Positions 10,332-21,713 of a stretch of 64,000 nt of DNA are shown piece by piece. The notes beneath the pieces were generated by a model that worked only from the letters and a program-made list of their open reading frames with translations, was not told where the DNA came from and did no database searches. A program made the translations under genes and the position numbers. Source of the DNA: Enoplolaimus lenunculus. Its lineage: Eukaryota > Nematoda > Enoplea > Enoplida > Thoracostomopsidae. Position 1 is the first letter of the stretch; each line of letters begins with the position of its first letter. The stretch lies in NCBI GenBank assembly GCA_030248215.1, contig JASANG010004034.1:1-64000 (forward strand), given 5' to 3'.

Positions 10332-12830
10332 CTGAAAAATAGGCAAAATGTTCAATTCTCTGTTGATACTTTATGACTGTCAGCTTTCGTACGTTAGATC
10401 TAGACAACACATTTTTGCAACCGTCACAGTTGTGTGAAAACAACTACAATTATTAATTTTATTACAGTTTGGAGTTAGGAATGTGGACTGAATCAAAATT
10501 CTTTATCGGTTCGATACGCGGTATTTACGTTTTATGAAGAGTTTGGGCCCATGTTTTTCTCAACAAGTTTAGGGTCGCAAATCAGATTTGTATAAAAATT
10601 GTAATCGTCCGCATATTGAACGATTAATGAAATCTTTGGTCGACTACCGGTACAGACCCGCGGTCCGCAACAGCGCAGTGATTATGTAGCCGCGAATATA
10701 AGATTTGTCATTTTTACGGTGTTCTCTACTTGCAGAGCAGGAAAATTGTTTTACAGTTGCCATTTTTAAACAGTTCAAAATATGGTTTATCTTCAATTTG
10801 AGTTTTCTACAAATGTATGCATATGTATGTATTTTGTTGCACACATCATAGAGTATCATCAATTGGTTATTAATGTTTATAACTCTACTTCCAGAGAACT
10901 TTACGGCTAACGCCGAAACGTGCCACGGTGACGATATAACACATATCAATTACCCTTTAAACAGGGCAAATAAAAAAGATTATCCTGTGAAAAAATTTTC
11001 CAAACATTGGCCCTACGATTGAAGTACTATATCAGCCCTATGGTGAGATAATTGGGCCCTGTTACTTTAAGGGGCGTCCCTGTTTGTGGTGGGTCTATAA
11101 AAGAGTACGTTTACATTCTAGATTATATTTTTTGATTAAGCTTAGGCTTAGGCTTAGGCTTAGGAACACATTTTTGCAACGCTTAGGCTTAGGCTTAGAC
11201 TTAGGAATACTCTTAATCTACTGTTACGCCCCTTAAAGTAACATTGGCCGATAACTGATATGTGTTGGTTCAGCACTGGGGCTAATATGTGCTATATACG
11301 CAGTAGGGTACAACCGAAGGTCTGCCTCCGGGTCGGGAAAAATCGATCTCTGGCTCCGGCAAAATTTTTGCCGGAGGTTACGGCATTCGGTAGTAAAATT
11401 TTGCATAGATTTACAAAATTTATCTGCGGTGCGTTTCGTTTTAACCATTGGCACAATTTTGAGGCGGAAATTACAGTTGCTAAAATTAACAAGTTAAACA
11501 TCATTTTAACTACCTAATTTCGCCACATCTCCGGCCTCACCTACAGCTCCGGCTCAGACATGTTTTGTTGACACCCGGCTTCCGTATTTTTCACAAGACA
11601 ATTCAAATCTCTAATAAAGTAGGTTCTGTACTGACCGGAATAAAAGAGTGGGGACTGATATTTATTTGTTTTCTCCAGAGGGTACCCCCTGTTATTCGGT
11701 TAAGGACTGTTATTCATTTTTATCAAACCCTCCGCCACATTCGTTACTAATCTATATCCGGTATTGCAACCATCCGTTGAATAAACGTTTATTTGCCTTT
11801 ATCCAAAGTTTGAGTAATATATAATGCAAGGTTATACTTAGGAATGTACTTTCAAAACCAAAGTATGCTTTAAAATTTTGGACTCAACTTTATTTGTCGT
11901 GGAATCATTTATGCACCTAAAGTACGGATAAATGACACTTATGGACTCTAATTAGCACTTCATTCTTGATGATAGTAGGCAACTAATAAAGTACTGTCCA
12001 GAAGTAAAGCAACAATTATTATGCCGCACAAATTGTTTTTAAGTGATTGTGAAAACGGGATTTGAAGTTATGGCTTTTATACTTACTTGAAATTCCACAA
12101 TTTGTAGCCGATTCACACGATATCGACGAATCATACAGTGTGTCTGATCCTAAACACGCAGTTCCTTCACACCAGCTGCATCTTCCACTACCTGGACATT
12201 TCCATTTTCGTCCCTGGGGAATTGTTTGTCCCCCGGTGGCTGTACCAGCAACTGTAATTATATGAATATTCATAATAATAATTCTGCCAGACAATAAATT
12301 CGGTTCATCAATTTCTAAGCTTAAACCTTAACCTCTGCGATGGCGTAAACCGTAACACTGAGCCACATTTACAGCTGTTCAAGAGCGGAGCCTTTGAGGT
12401 TGAACGTGCCAAAGCCCTCTTTTGTGATTATAAGGGTTTTTAGATGCCTTTTCAGTTAGTAATACACGAAACCAACCCTTTAAACGTTTATAGAACGTGA
12501 TCCATTACTTTTGAAAATCCTGGTTGCGCCCATGGTACACTTCTACCCTCATGCCTACCATGTAGTGAAGTTAAGGGAGCTGAGAGTGGGCAGCAAATTC
12601 TATTTCCTCCTTTAACTTTAAAAATGGTTTTACATTCACACTGACTTGAAATGCCACAGTTTGTTGCAGATTCGCACGCTTGTAAGGAACCATACAATTT
12701 GTCCGCTCCCAAACACGCAGTTCCTTCACACCAGCTGCATCTTCCACTACCAGGACATTTCCATTTTCGTCCCTGGGGAATTGTTTGTCCCCCGGTGGAT
12801 GTACCAGCAACTGTAATTATATGAATATTC

Positions 12831-12874
<44 letters not shown>

Positions 12875-13403
12875 TCTGCCAGACTATAAATTCGGTTCAT
12901 CAATTTCTAAGCTTAAACCTTAACATCTGCGATGGCGTAACCCGTAACACTGAGCCACTTGTACAGCTGTTCAAGAGCGGAGCCTTTGATGTTGAACGTG
13001 CCAAAGCCCTCTTTTGTGATTATAAGGGTTTTTAGATGCCTTTTCAGTTAGTAATACACGAAACCAACCCTTTAAACGTTTATAGTACGTGATCCATTAC
13101 TTTCCAAAATCCTGGTTGCGCCCATGGTACGCTTCTACCCTCATGCCTACCATGTAGTGAAGTTAAAGGAGCTGAGAGTGGGCAGCAAATTCTATTTCCT
13201 CCTTTAACTCTAAAAAATGATTTTATATTCACACTGACTTGAAATGCCACAGTTTGTTGCAGATTCGCACGCTTGTAAAGAATCATACAATTTGTTCGCT
13301 CCCAAACACGCAGTTCCTTCACACCAGCTGCATCTTCCACTACCAGGACATTTCCATTTTCGTCCCTGCGGAATTGTTTGTCCCCCGGTGGCTGTACCAG
13401 CAA
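10204..13403 (-). CDS. Gene C3: secreted six-cysteine module protein (3' part)
   Basis: Four exons on the minus strand join in frame: 13239-13403, 12646-12810, 12087-12251 and the terminal 10204-10331. Every junction is phase 1. Each exon carries one six-cysteine module. The three 165-nt exons are near copies of one another and were made by tandem duplication together with their introns. The terminal exon ends CRLG-stop. No first exon with a signal peptide was found here, so this may instead be the 3' part of a longer transcript that includes the exons at 15095-26280, with alternative last exons. The plus-strand gene B ends with the same pair of exon types (40951 and 41535). Function unknown; extracellular by the cysteine content. 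Confidence 0.7.
10332..11054. other. Intron/intergenic sequence of the C cluster
   Basis: The ~110 bp next to the exon at 10204 resemble, inverted, the sequence before the exon at 41535 (shared ACGAAAGCTGACAG and CATAAA(G/A)TATCAACA). The rest is AT-rich with no coding signal. Confidence 0.5.
11055..11248 (-). mobile_element. MITE family A, full copy
   Basis: The ends are GGCCCTGTTACTTTAAGGGG and CCCCTTAAAGTAACATTGGC. The flanks AGATAATTG (11046-11054) and CGATAACTG (11249-11257) match at 7 of 9 positions. The core has two blocks of repeated GCTTAG units. It sits in the intron between 12087 and 10204. Confidence 0.85.
11640..11965 (+). repeat. Dispersed repeat C, copy 1
   Basis: It shares about 300 bp with 15850-16175 and 49590-49815 in the same orientation, including GGGGACTGATATTTATTTG, ATATCCGGT(A/G)TTGCAAC, CCGTTGAAT and GACTCTAATTA. 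No coding signal or clear ends were found. Confidence 0.65.
12087..12251 (-). CDS. Gene C3 exon, type d module, copy 1
   Basis: The acceptor is ATATAATTACAG and the donor GTAAGT; phase is 1 at both ends, 165 nt. It contains GRKWKCPGSGRCSWCEGTAC followed by LGSDTLYDSSISC and ESATNC. Cysteine spacing is C-x5-C-x2-C-x4-C-x12-C-x5-C. Confidence 0.9.
12646..12810 (-). CDS. Gene C3 exon, type d module, copy 2
   Basis: The acceptor is the same as in copy 1 and the donor is GTCAGT, weaker than in copy 1. Phase 1 at both ends, 165 nt. It differs mainly after the fourth cysteine (LGADKLYGSLQAC). Confidence 0.88.
12831..12874. repeat. (TAA)n microsatellite
   Basis: About 14 uninterrupted ATA/TAA triplets lie in the intron between exon copies 2 and 3. 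Confidence 0.95.
13239..13403 (-). CDS. Gene C3 exon, type d module, copy 3
   Basis: Same borders as copies 1 and 2 (acceptor ATAATTACAG, donor GTCAGT), phase 1 at both ends, 165 nt. After the fourth cysteine it reads LGANKLYDSLQAC. The cysteine pattern is unchanged. Confidence 0.88.
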
Positions 13404-13789
13404 CTGTAATTATATGAATATTCATAATAATAATTCTGCCAGACAATAAATTCGGTTCGGGTAATAAATTTTACCGCGTCCATCGCTTGACATTTGCATC
13501 AACTTCTTAGCTTTCATAGTCATAATTCTGCTAGACAATAAATCCGGTTCATTGATTTCTTCATTGTTAAACTTAGAATGCAACGATCAGGCTGATTTAA
13601 ACTTCCATGAACTATTAACTCTACTGCACGCTCAGTTGCAACTTTATGTGCGGCTATTCGGTTACGGACTGTTGTTTATTTTGCAATACCGCCCTGTTGT
13701 ATGAGTCTCGCACCATTTTCAGACGCCATTCTTAGCCTTGTATCAAAATATCAAACGACAACCCAACGATTTAAGCAATTTTGCTACAT

Positions 13790-14230
13790 GGAATAGTGTT
13801 AAAGTTATGGAGAGGTACAGAAAATGGACACTCCAGGAATTTAATGAAAAACAATTTATTTTATAGATTTCGACGCGACGAGTTCAGCGGTACCATTTTG
13901 AAGGCTGCAGGGCTTTCGGTTCAAAAGTTATTGTCCTTTAACACTTCAACTTGTTACTTATATATAATGTAGCAACACCAACAAAACTTGTACATCAAAT
14001 AAACCTGGTAAAGCTTAGGCTTTACGAACATGGAGAATGATAGAGACTTCAGCTTCCAATCTGTTCGTGTTTGTACTGCATTTTCGAGGGCCATAATTTT
14101 CGAATTGTTGACCTTTCGCCCATAAAAGGGGTGCCGTTGAACTCAGCTCGTCGAGATTTATAGAATAGGTCATTTTTTGTTAAATTCCTAGGAAATCCAT
14201 ATTCCGTACCTCATTCCGTACCTCCGCCTT
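13790..14230. mobile_element. Foldback element, family B
   Basis: The two halves are imperfect inverted copies: TTTATAGATTTCGACG..GTTCAGCGGTACC on the left and, on the right, its reverse-complement-like GGGTGCCGTTGAACTCAGC..CGAGATTTATAGA. Both halves continue outward into AGTTAT/ATTATGG and GGTAC-GGAAT-type ends. Related pieces lie at 19420-19540 and 44540-45205. Confidence 0.6.
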
Positions 14231-15094
14231 TAAAGATTAAGTGTACTTCTATGGCTATAGATTTTTATGTATTAGTTTCCGTTTCTGGTAAAGCTTAGCG
14301 CGCGTTTCCGGTATCTAACAGCATGTTTTCGGTATTTTAAATGTCGCTTCATAGCTTTTGATTTCACAACAAGTCTGAGCAACACTGTTGTTTCTGATTT
14401 TCAATAACCTAATTTTCTATTTTGCTACTTGTTTTGATAAAAAATTTATAAAAATCAAATATAAATTTGTTTAACTTGGCACAAAAGTTAAACGTTTTAA
14501 AATTTAATACTTGAAATTTGTTTTTATACCTTGCGACACAGTACAATTTGTCGTATGATCGACAGTTGGGAGTAATGGTATTTACAGATCAGACGCTGTT
14601 GCCGTTCCGATTAACATATTTTTTGGCTGTGCCCGAAGATTCAAAGCTCCCGGAGATTTATAACTGTGTAATGTTTATGAGACTTTTGTGAGTCATTCAA
14701 GTTTATGTCAAAATAGTATTTCGCTATGGTGAATGAAGTTCATTAAGTACTCTTGTTTAAACAAAGAGTCAATAGTAAATTTTTGAATAAGAATATGCAA
14801 CTTACAAAAAACTGTGTGGTACAAAATCTTGCAGCATCCGTTGCGTTTTGACCCGACTCCTAGATTTGGCTGGAACGGGGGATTGAATTTGGTTACGTGG
14901 AGAACATCAGTATAATCGCATTAATATATTCCCCTAACTCTTAATAGTTAAAGGAATGTGTGAACACCACCCTCCAAATTTGAGAGTGTATGTCAAAACG
15001 CATCGCGCGCTGAATACATTTGTTATACACAGAATGCACACACTTAGTTAATAGGTTTATAATAAATTAAATTGATCGTCCATTCTTGGCAAAA
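14231..15094. other. Intergenic or intron, nothing recognised
   Basis: AT-rich, no coding signal on either strand. Confidence 0.3.
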
Positions 15095-15264
15095 CTAACT
15101 ATTAACACAGGTAGTTCTACGTTCGCATTCAGTTTTCGAATCAAAAACCGGACCGTTTGGGTCACAGCCTCCTGGAATACTGTTACACGGCCGACATCCG
15201 ATAGTCAACAAACATTGCCACTTTTGCGATTGTGTGTTACCGCCCGAAAATAATGCAATCCAGA
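15095..15264 (-). CDS. Gene C2 stop-bearing exon
   Basis: On the minus strand it reads SQKWQCLLTIGCRPCNSIPG, then GCDPNGPVFDSKTEC and ERRTTC, then VNS-stop (TAG at 15095-15097). Spacing is C-x5-C-x2-C-x6-C-x12-C-x5-C. The acceptor is the weak point: the only in-frame AG is after CCGATG at 15265, with a poor pyrimidine tract, so the exon may be poorly spliced or ageing. Confidence 0.7.
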
Positions 15265-16643
15265 CTCATCGGACATGCCTTAATGTCTGTTCTTATATTC
15301 TCAAATGTATGTGTACCAGCTAACACCAGTTGGTGATAGGTCTTGTCAAATTTTGAAACCCGACAATGGAGAATTTTCCAAGTTGACACACTATTTGCGT
15401 TTAATAGCTCCTACTTGTAAGCCTATAGTTCGAATTTTGTAGCTCCCGTAGATGTCTTGTATTAAAACCGCTGTGCACGTTTGAAATACTAGGCCCTGAA
15501 CTATAATATTTTGTAAAATAAAGTATTAACAGGTTTTGAACGTATCTGTTTATTATAGAAGCCAGCCCGTTGGAAGATACAGAGCTCGGACGACCGACTT
15601 AAAACTGTAAGACTTAGGCACTGATAGGTCAACTAAATTTAAACTAGAAAATGCTTAAACTTCAATTTGCCTGGTTGCTAGACCAAATATACTTGTATTT
15701 TCAAACTTGACTTTTCTAAGCTATTAAAAATTTTACAACTTGCATTTCTGGTTTACGCAGCAAGTGTCTTTAACATGCAGTCCAAATGATTCAAATTACC
15801 GCACTAATAGATTTCGCTCCAAACCTAATAGCTAACAAACATGGTACTTTAGAGACCAGAATACAAGGGGGACTGATATTTATTTGGCCTCTTCAGAGAG
15901 TACCCCCTTGCTATTCGGTTAACGACAGTTATTTATTTTTAATCCGCCCTCCGCCGCGCTTCGTTACTGACATATATCCGGTGTTGCAACTATCCGTTAA
16001 ATTTAACGTGTATTGGTCTTGAATCAAAAGCTTCAGCGATAATGAAAGGTTATACATAGGATTATACATTCAAAACTTAAGTATGCTTTAAAGTTTCGAG
16101 CTCAACTTTATTTGGTCCTGGGGTTATTTATACGCTATAATTAGCTACAATTGACGTTTATAGACTCTAATTAAGGTTTAACGACTATATCTGCTTACGG
16201 ACTCTTTTTTAGGGATACGGACTCCTATTGATTGGGACTCAATATGGGGACCCCCTCTTATACCCCCCTCTTATTCGGGTTACTACAGTATTCATTGTAT
16301 CGTGGCATAATTGTAGACAATATTTCAACCTATGAGTGGTCTGTGGCCACATCAATAGCTAATTTGTTTTTGTTTGCTTAAAAATCTTGCTTGTCTCAAC
16401 TAAAACACCGATTTGTAACAAAAATGATGTTTTGCAAAACATTTAGACTTCTTCATCTTGACTACGCCTATATATTCATCGTACCAAATATTCCGCATGC
16501 TGTTTGACTTTCGCATTGTTCAAGACTGTCATACAATGGTTGTGGCCCCAGACACGCTGTTCCTTCGCACCAGCTGCATCTCCCACTACCAGGACATTTC
16601 CATTTACGTCCTGCAGGTATACGCTGGCCACTGACCAAACCAA
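15095..16643 (-). CDS. Gene C2: secreted six-cysteine module protein (3' part)
   Basis: Two minus-strand exons, 16485-16643 and a stop-bearing exon 15095-15264, are compatible in phase 1 (together 3n+2 nt, as needed after a phase-1 intron). Both carry six-cysteine modules. The upstream part and signal peptide were not found. It lies between the stop exons at 21586 and 10204. So it is either its own gene or an alternative 3' end of a larger minus-strand locus. Confidence 0.6.
15850..16175 (+). repeat. Dispersed repeat C, copy 2
   Basis: It matches 11640-11965 over most of its length (GGGGACTGATATTTATTTGG, TATTCGGTTAA, ATATCCGGTGTTGCAACTAT). It lies in the intron between exons 16485 and 15095. 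Confidence 0.65.
16485..16643 (-). CDS. Gene C2 exon, type d module
   Basis: The acceptor is GTTTTAG and the donor GTACGA, phase 1 at both ends, 159 nt. It reads RIPAGRKWKCPGSGRCSWCE, then GTACLGPQPLYDSLEQC and ESQTAC. Its core is almost that of the type d exons at 12087-13403 and 40951, but the first ten residues and the second half have diverged, so this copy is older than the triplicated ones. Confidence 0.88.
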
Positions 16644-17501
16644 CTAAAACAAACCAGTTGAATTGTGTTTTACACGAAAACTTTGTTTTACATTCAATTC
16701 AAACATAATAAAAAGCTTTTAAACTAGGACCGCATTCTCAAAATGTGTGTAGAAGCTGCCACCAGTTATTTATAGCTCCTCAAACGCTTATTCCAAGCCC
16801 TTTTACCGATAAATTGGAAAACATTAGGCAAATTTCAAAGTTCTCTACTTGCTGGTTCAAAAGTCAAAATGCTATAACCAACTGTTGATAGGTGCTACGC
16901 ACATTTGAGATTATGGTCCATTGTGTATCGTTGAAGTTAAAGTTGAATAAGTTAGCTTACTGCTTAAAGTAACTGCAAACATGATTTTTGTTTTGTACAC
17001 AACACACAAAAGCTTAGCTCTTCGTTTAAGAAAAGACGTACCCTTCCTAAAACCTAAGCCTACACGAGCTCATTATTATATATACGTCGTCCGTTTCCGT
17101 GTAATTTGCACCACAAACTGCACGCATTGCAAGTCTTGCCCATTTGTTTTTTGATTAACTTCTAATTTACTACTGTGCCATTTGTATAGCAAAATATATA
17201 TATATATATAAAGGTTCGCGCTTCGTTCGCGTGGCAAACAATGCTCAAATTTATGTACCACCTATCCTCAGTTGGCAATACTGTCGCAACCTTTAATGCA
17301 ATGAAACGAATAAATTTTTTTTCAAATATCGCGTTATTTCTGTAGCTAATGGTATCCATTCCTTGCGATTATTTTCGTAATCGTGTATACAGCAAATATC
17401 TTGTTTGATAATCGCTAAACAGGGTGTAGGCGCTATTTGAGAATATGGACATTAATCTGCAAAATTGACAATCATATTGAACTATGTCAATTAAACGCAA
17501 C
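16644..17501. other. Intron/intergenic; possible decayed module near 17090-17160
   Basis: On the minus strand near 17090-17155 a frame reads QMGKTCNACSLWC, which resembles the second to fourth cysteines of the module, but the first cysteine, splice phase and the last cysteines are absent. It may be a dead exon or chance. A short (TA)n run lies at about 17194-17210. Confidence 0.25.
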
Positions 17502-17699
17502 TTACCCGTTATCAACAAACATACCAACAACATTTTCAGAACCTAATTTAGAAGTTACAGTTCTTATATAAATATTACCGTATACTATGCTAAAAATTAA
17601 AAAAAATTGCTCTTCACTTGCTACTTCTAAAGCTGTTTCTGAATTCGTCGTAAAATCCACAACAGCATCCCATCCATAGGAACTTATCGACTTGCTCAT
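17502..17699 (-). CDS. Possible exon, unassigned
   Basis: A minus frame starts MSKSISSYGWDAVVDFTTNS and continues with a mixed hydrophobic sequence to MFVDNG, where a strong donor (GTAAGTT) follows. Composition is protein-like. The donor is phase 2, which does not fit the phase-1 pattern of the cysteine genes around it, so it would belong to another gene. No family recognised. Confidence 0.3.
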   Translation of the reverse strand: MSKSISSYGWDAVVDFTTNSETALEVASEEQFFLIFSIVYGNIYIRTVTSKLGSENVVGMFVDNG

Positions 17700-17759
17700 G
17701 GAAGAACTTCCAACTTGTTTTCTTGGGTAATATCTTTAAAAATTATATTACTTTCAGGT

Positions 17760-18604
17760 CAGCATTTGTTCAATCCTGGAATACATCTAAGAAAGAATAA
17801 ATAAACTTCTTGTTAAACTTTCTTAAGCCGACCCTTAACCAGGCCAGGGAGTTTGTTATGAAAACTGTTCCCAGATGCATTTATTATGCAATCTTGTTCA
17901 TCACAGTTTTAATGCACTCAACATACTAAACTGTTACGTACACATCTGTGCAATTATACTCTCAAAACGTTTTTGCATCACTCGCCAGTTTGCAATAAAT
18001 GCGTTCGCGAATAAACTTTGCACGGCAGTGCAATTTGTTGCGTATATATAAATTTAAATTTAGGCAAACTTTAAAGTTGAGCATCTTTGTTGTGAGAATT
18101 CAAAAGTTTTTCATTTTAAATAGAGAAGCAAAAGAAAAAACATATTTTAATGGTTTTAACCAAGAAAGCAGACAAAATTGGTAACTCGAGTTTTGCAAAT
18201 TTGTATAATGCAATTATTGGCGTAATTCAAAAGATGCATGTTGATGCTTTTACTGATCGTTGCAATATCGTAAAATTCATCAAAACATTTTCTTTTCAAA
18301 ACGGGAAAACGGAAATGTAATACGATTCTTTATATTATAATGAAGACCATAATTGTTGCTTTTGCGAGCCAGTACATGTAACAGGGTCGTAACAGTAGTG
18401 TATACCTACGTCTAAGCAAGAAATTAGTCTAAAGCTTTTGCTTGCGTACTCTATTACAGTCCCGCAGAGAAACGTTCCGCAACTGATCTATACACTTTAC
18501 AGCGTTCAAACCGGGATATTTATATTTTAAACTTTAGCACGTTGAAACTTTTTAGCCTCAACACCACATTATATATTGTTCAAAGAATTACTTTGCCTGA
18601 TCAG
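17760..18604. other. Intergenic; relic of MITE family A at 18370-18475
   Basis: AT-rich. Around 18380-18470 GGGTCGTAACAGTA, TCTAAGCAAG and GTAC..TTACAGTCC resemble a worn family A element. Confidence 0.35.
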
Positions 18605-18750
18605 TACTGATGGGCATCGGATAGTTTTTCATGTCCGGATATCAGGCAATTCTTGCCGGATGTTCGGATATCCCGATACTCGTTTCATTTCGGATACATA
18701 TCCGGATATTGTTCATATCCGAATATCCGGATATCCGTTGCCCATCTAAA
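18605..18750. mobile_element. hAT-like MITE, 146 bp
   Basis: The ends TACTGATGGGCATCGGATA and (reverse complement) TTTAGATGGGCAACGGATA are inverted repeats. The flanks CTGATCAG (18597-18604) and CTGATCAT (18751-18758) match at 7 of 8 positions. Eight-base duplications and a TGATGGGCA end are typical of hAT elements. The inside is made of GGATATCCG-like words. Confidence 0.8.
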
Positions 18751-18984
18751 CTGATCATCGCTTTCACATATTTAAATACGATTTTCCCTTTTTAAAACCT
18801 CATTGAAACAAGCGAAAAATGCGGCATACATACGTGCAAAACTTGTTTAGTGTTTCCAACAGCTTGTCATCTGAGATTGTGGCTCTTGTATTATGACAAG
18901 CAATGGTGCAGCAGCCGGGTGTGCAGCGAGGACCGGCCGATACAGTTTCGGCTAATGTATGGAACAGAGCCGTAACCGAATTAT

Positions 18985-19130
18985 TAGGATATTCGCCAGC
19001 CTAAACCTAAGCGTAAGAACTAAGTTTATACCTGAGCCTAAGCCGAAGCGCAAGAATAAAGCTATACCTAAGTTTAAGCATAAGCTTATAAGTAAGAAAT
19101 AGACTAAAGCTTTAGCCTATGTTATTGCAG
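18985..19130. mobile_element. Relic of MITE family A
   Basis: Repeated CCTAAGC-like words (CCTAAACCTAAGCG, CCTGAGCCTAAGCC) fill about 120 bp, ending near GTTATTGCAG. The terminal sequence GGCC..GTTAC is no longer clear. Confidence 0.4.
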
Positions 19131-19199
19131 TCTCACAAAAACGGTCCATCCCTGAACAGTGCACGCGCCCAATATTTCGAAGTCAGAAATTTTTGCATT

Positions 19200-21585
19200 A
19201 CAGATTAGAATGGGAGGTTTTATAATACATAATAAGGTCACCTTGTTAAAATTTCATTATGTGGAAAGGGGCTGTCATCCCGAAACCGTGCGATATCACA
19301 AACGGTAGCCGTACGTTAGTGTCACTATCGCCATTGGGTAGGTACACTGTCACTCTTGGTGTTGCTAATTCCGTGTGTAGCGTTTTCTTGAATAATTTTC
19401 ATTTCATCAAAGCTCTGATGACAGAGTTACGGAATATGCACCTCGCCAGGAATTTAATGAATGTTGCTTAGTTCATAGATCTCGATGCACACAGTTCAGC
19501 TGTACTATTTTTAGGGCTACAGGGCCCTTGGTTCAACACAAGTGGCTTTTTGAATTATTGGATTTGAATCCCGCACTCTCGGGGCGATGGTTTCGGTTAA
19601 AAGCAGGTTGAGTCTTGACCTCAAGTTACTCTTAAGTATTTTGAAGTTTCCGTGTTTGTACAGATATGGTTGTGTTCATCGTCTCGAATAGGTAACGAAA
19701 ACTTTAGATCTTCATAGCCGTGGCATATCCGATTTGATGTGCGTACTGACGACCGCACATATATATTTTGCCCCTTCGGACAACACTAAGGCGGGGCACA
19801 TGAAACGCGCCGCTGATTTGTGGCTCGACTCATGAGGTACGGAACGAACAACCAACAACTTGTAGTTGAGATAGCTGAGACTGTGGTTATGTGTGTAATT
19901 GCGGAATTGAAAAAAATTAACTTTATTTCGAAGCCTCATATGATTGATGCTGGATTGCGACTGGAGTTTCTTTGCATAAATATTGACGAGAATTGACATA
20001 ATCTTTTATTTTGAACGCTAGGTATTTGCCTGAGTTAAACCGGTATACTTAAAATTGAAAAGCTATGCACGTTTTCTTTGCTGTTCACATTCGGGCTCTT
20101 GAAATATAACATGTTGCGTACTAACAACCAAAATGCTGAATGACATGTTTATTACCAGAAATACCTGGTTTATATACAGTGCAATGACTAAGCCTTGCGC
20201 CAGCCATACTTATACTGGTTAACTCCTACGACGTCATGTTTTCCTCATGATTGCCTCCCTACAAACATATTTGTATAAAATTCAGATTGTTCGTTTCCGC
20301 GTATGCCTACTATAAATAGCCGGGTGATACTGCCTTCACCTCTCGGGTATTAACAGTAAAAGGGTATTTTATGGTATACCCAACCACAGAGCTGGACAGC
20401 GTCTACACCTGCGGAAATGTGCTAATCCTCTCACAAATGTGTATGCGGTGAGAGTGACCACATTTGGATCTTGGCACATTCACCGCGGAATTTGATCGCC
20501 TATCGCGACTCCCCACTTGACGGAAGCACCCTGACGGGATCCATGTTTACGGGTTTCCAGATTGGGGGTGAAACTGTCTCCCTGTTAAAGGTTCGGCTCC
20601 CGTTTGTTTACTCTTATCGGATACACACAGGAGTTAATGGAAATTTGTGATTACCTCCAAGAATGTCGACTCAGGGTGTTGGATGATCGATCGAGAATAT
20701 TTCAACGCAAGAAATGTATATATATATTATTCATTAGGGTGAAAATATTACTGGTCTTCTAGGGAACAAAGCTTGAATTGATTCCATAAACTTGTCTAGA
20801 ATGAAAAATTGCTAAATTGAAACGAATTTTCTGCTTCGATTCTTCAAGTGCGTAGCTATTAATGTCCTGATATTCGGTTAAGAATTCGAAATGATTCGTG
20901 GATTGAGAATTGTATTAGCAACAGCAAATATTTAATCTGTCGGTTGATTGGATGTGAAATATATATTCAGTACTTTTTGTATTCAAAACGCCATATTTAC
21001 GATTCTTCTGAAACGGTCTCGTAGCCAGGTCGTTCCAGACCCCTAGACAAATTTTGGTTTCACATAAAAATGTCACACTTGCTTGTATGTCATCTGACAA
21101 CATTGTATGCGCCCATAAAAGTAGTTTGCCCCTCTAGCAAGGTAAACTGGCTCTAGCTTGCTATGAACTTGACATTGTTTCAGTATGGTACTCCAATACT
21201 AAACTTTCAACAACAGCAAACGGATGGATATAGGTTACCGCTTGAGGTTAATACAGCAATATAAAATTTTAACATATGATCAAGCTAGAGAAAAATCTTG
21301 TTCGAAAACGCGTTACTTATAGTTTCGGTAAATTTATAAAGATTGTAAACATGTTAGCAACACACCTTTACTTGATATTTCATATCAATAATAGTCCATG
21401 TTAATTATTGTTGCCCTGCACTGGGAAACTCGGTAACTGGAAGACTTAGAGACTAAGGAGTTTAGTCTCAAACTATGTTTAGACAAACGTTTAGGATTAC
21501 CTTAGCAGACAGGTCCCTATAATTAACAATGGTCAACGCTGATACATTTAGCAGTCATTTCTTATTTGCCGCTGCTGGCCTGATT
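19200..21585. other. Long gene-poor stretch
   Basis: It contains a family B foldback piece at 19420-19540 (TTCATAGATCTCGATG..GGGCTACAGGGC) and a somewhat GC-richer piece at 20360-20650 with no recognised product. The 70- to 95-codon frames at 19259 (+) and 19712 (-) show no motif. Confidence 0.35.
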
Positions 21586-21713
21586 TCACCCCAAGGAGCA
21601 GGTTCTGTCGCAAGCTTCTTTGTCAGTGAATGCAAACGGGCATCGAAGTCCAAAGCATGGATGGCACTCACCAGCGATTATTCGACAACTCCACCCAGCG
21701 CCAACCTTATTGG
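21586..21713 (-). CDS. Gene C1 terminal exon (type e module)
   Basis: After the acceptor AAATTTAG (left side of the exon on the minus strand begins at 21713) the frame reads NKVGAGWSCRIIAGECHPC, FGLRCPFAF, TDKEACDRTC and ends SLG-stop (TGA at 21586-21588). Spacing C-x6-C-x2-C-x4-C-x9-C-x3-C and length 128 nt equal those of the exons at 10204 and 41535, though many residues differ, so it is an old but intact copy. Confidence 0.85.

Larger units (their letters stand above)
12087..13446 (-). repeat. Tandem triplication of exon plus intron
   Basis: Three 165-nt exons start at 12087, 12646 and 13239, 559 and 593 bp apart. The intron between them is copied as well (for example TAAGGGTTTTTAGATGCC occurs in both introns). 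The 34-bp difference in period is explained by a (TAA)n expansion at 12831-12874. The copies are nearly identical outside a short stretch, so the duplication is recent or kept alike by gene conversion. Confidence 0.9.

Noticed and set aside
11120-11220. TTAGGC arrays as an internal telomere
   Set aside because: The arrays are short, imperfect and always lie inside MITE family A copies with inverted ends and 9-bp flanks, so they are part of the transposon.
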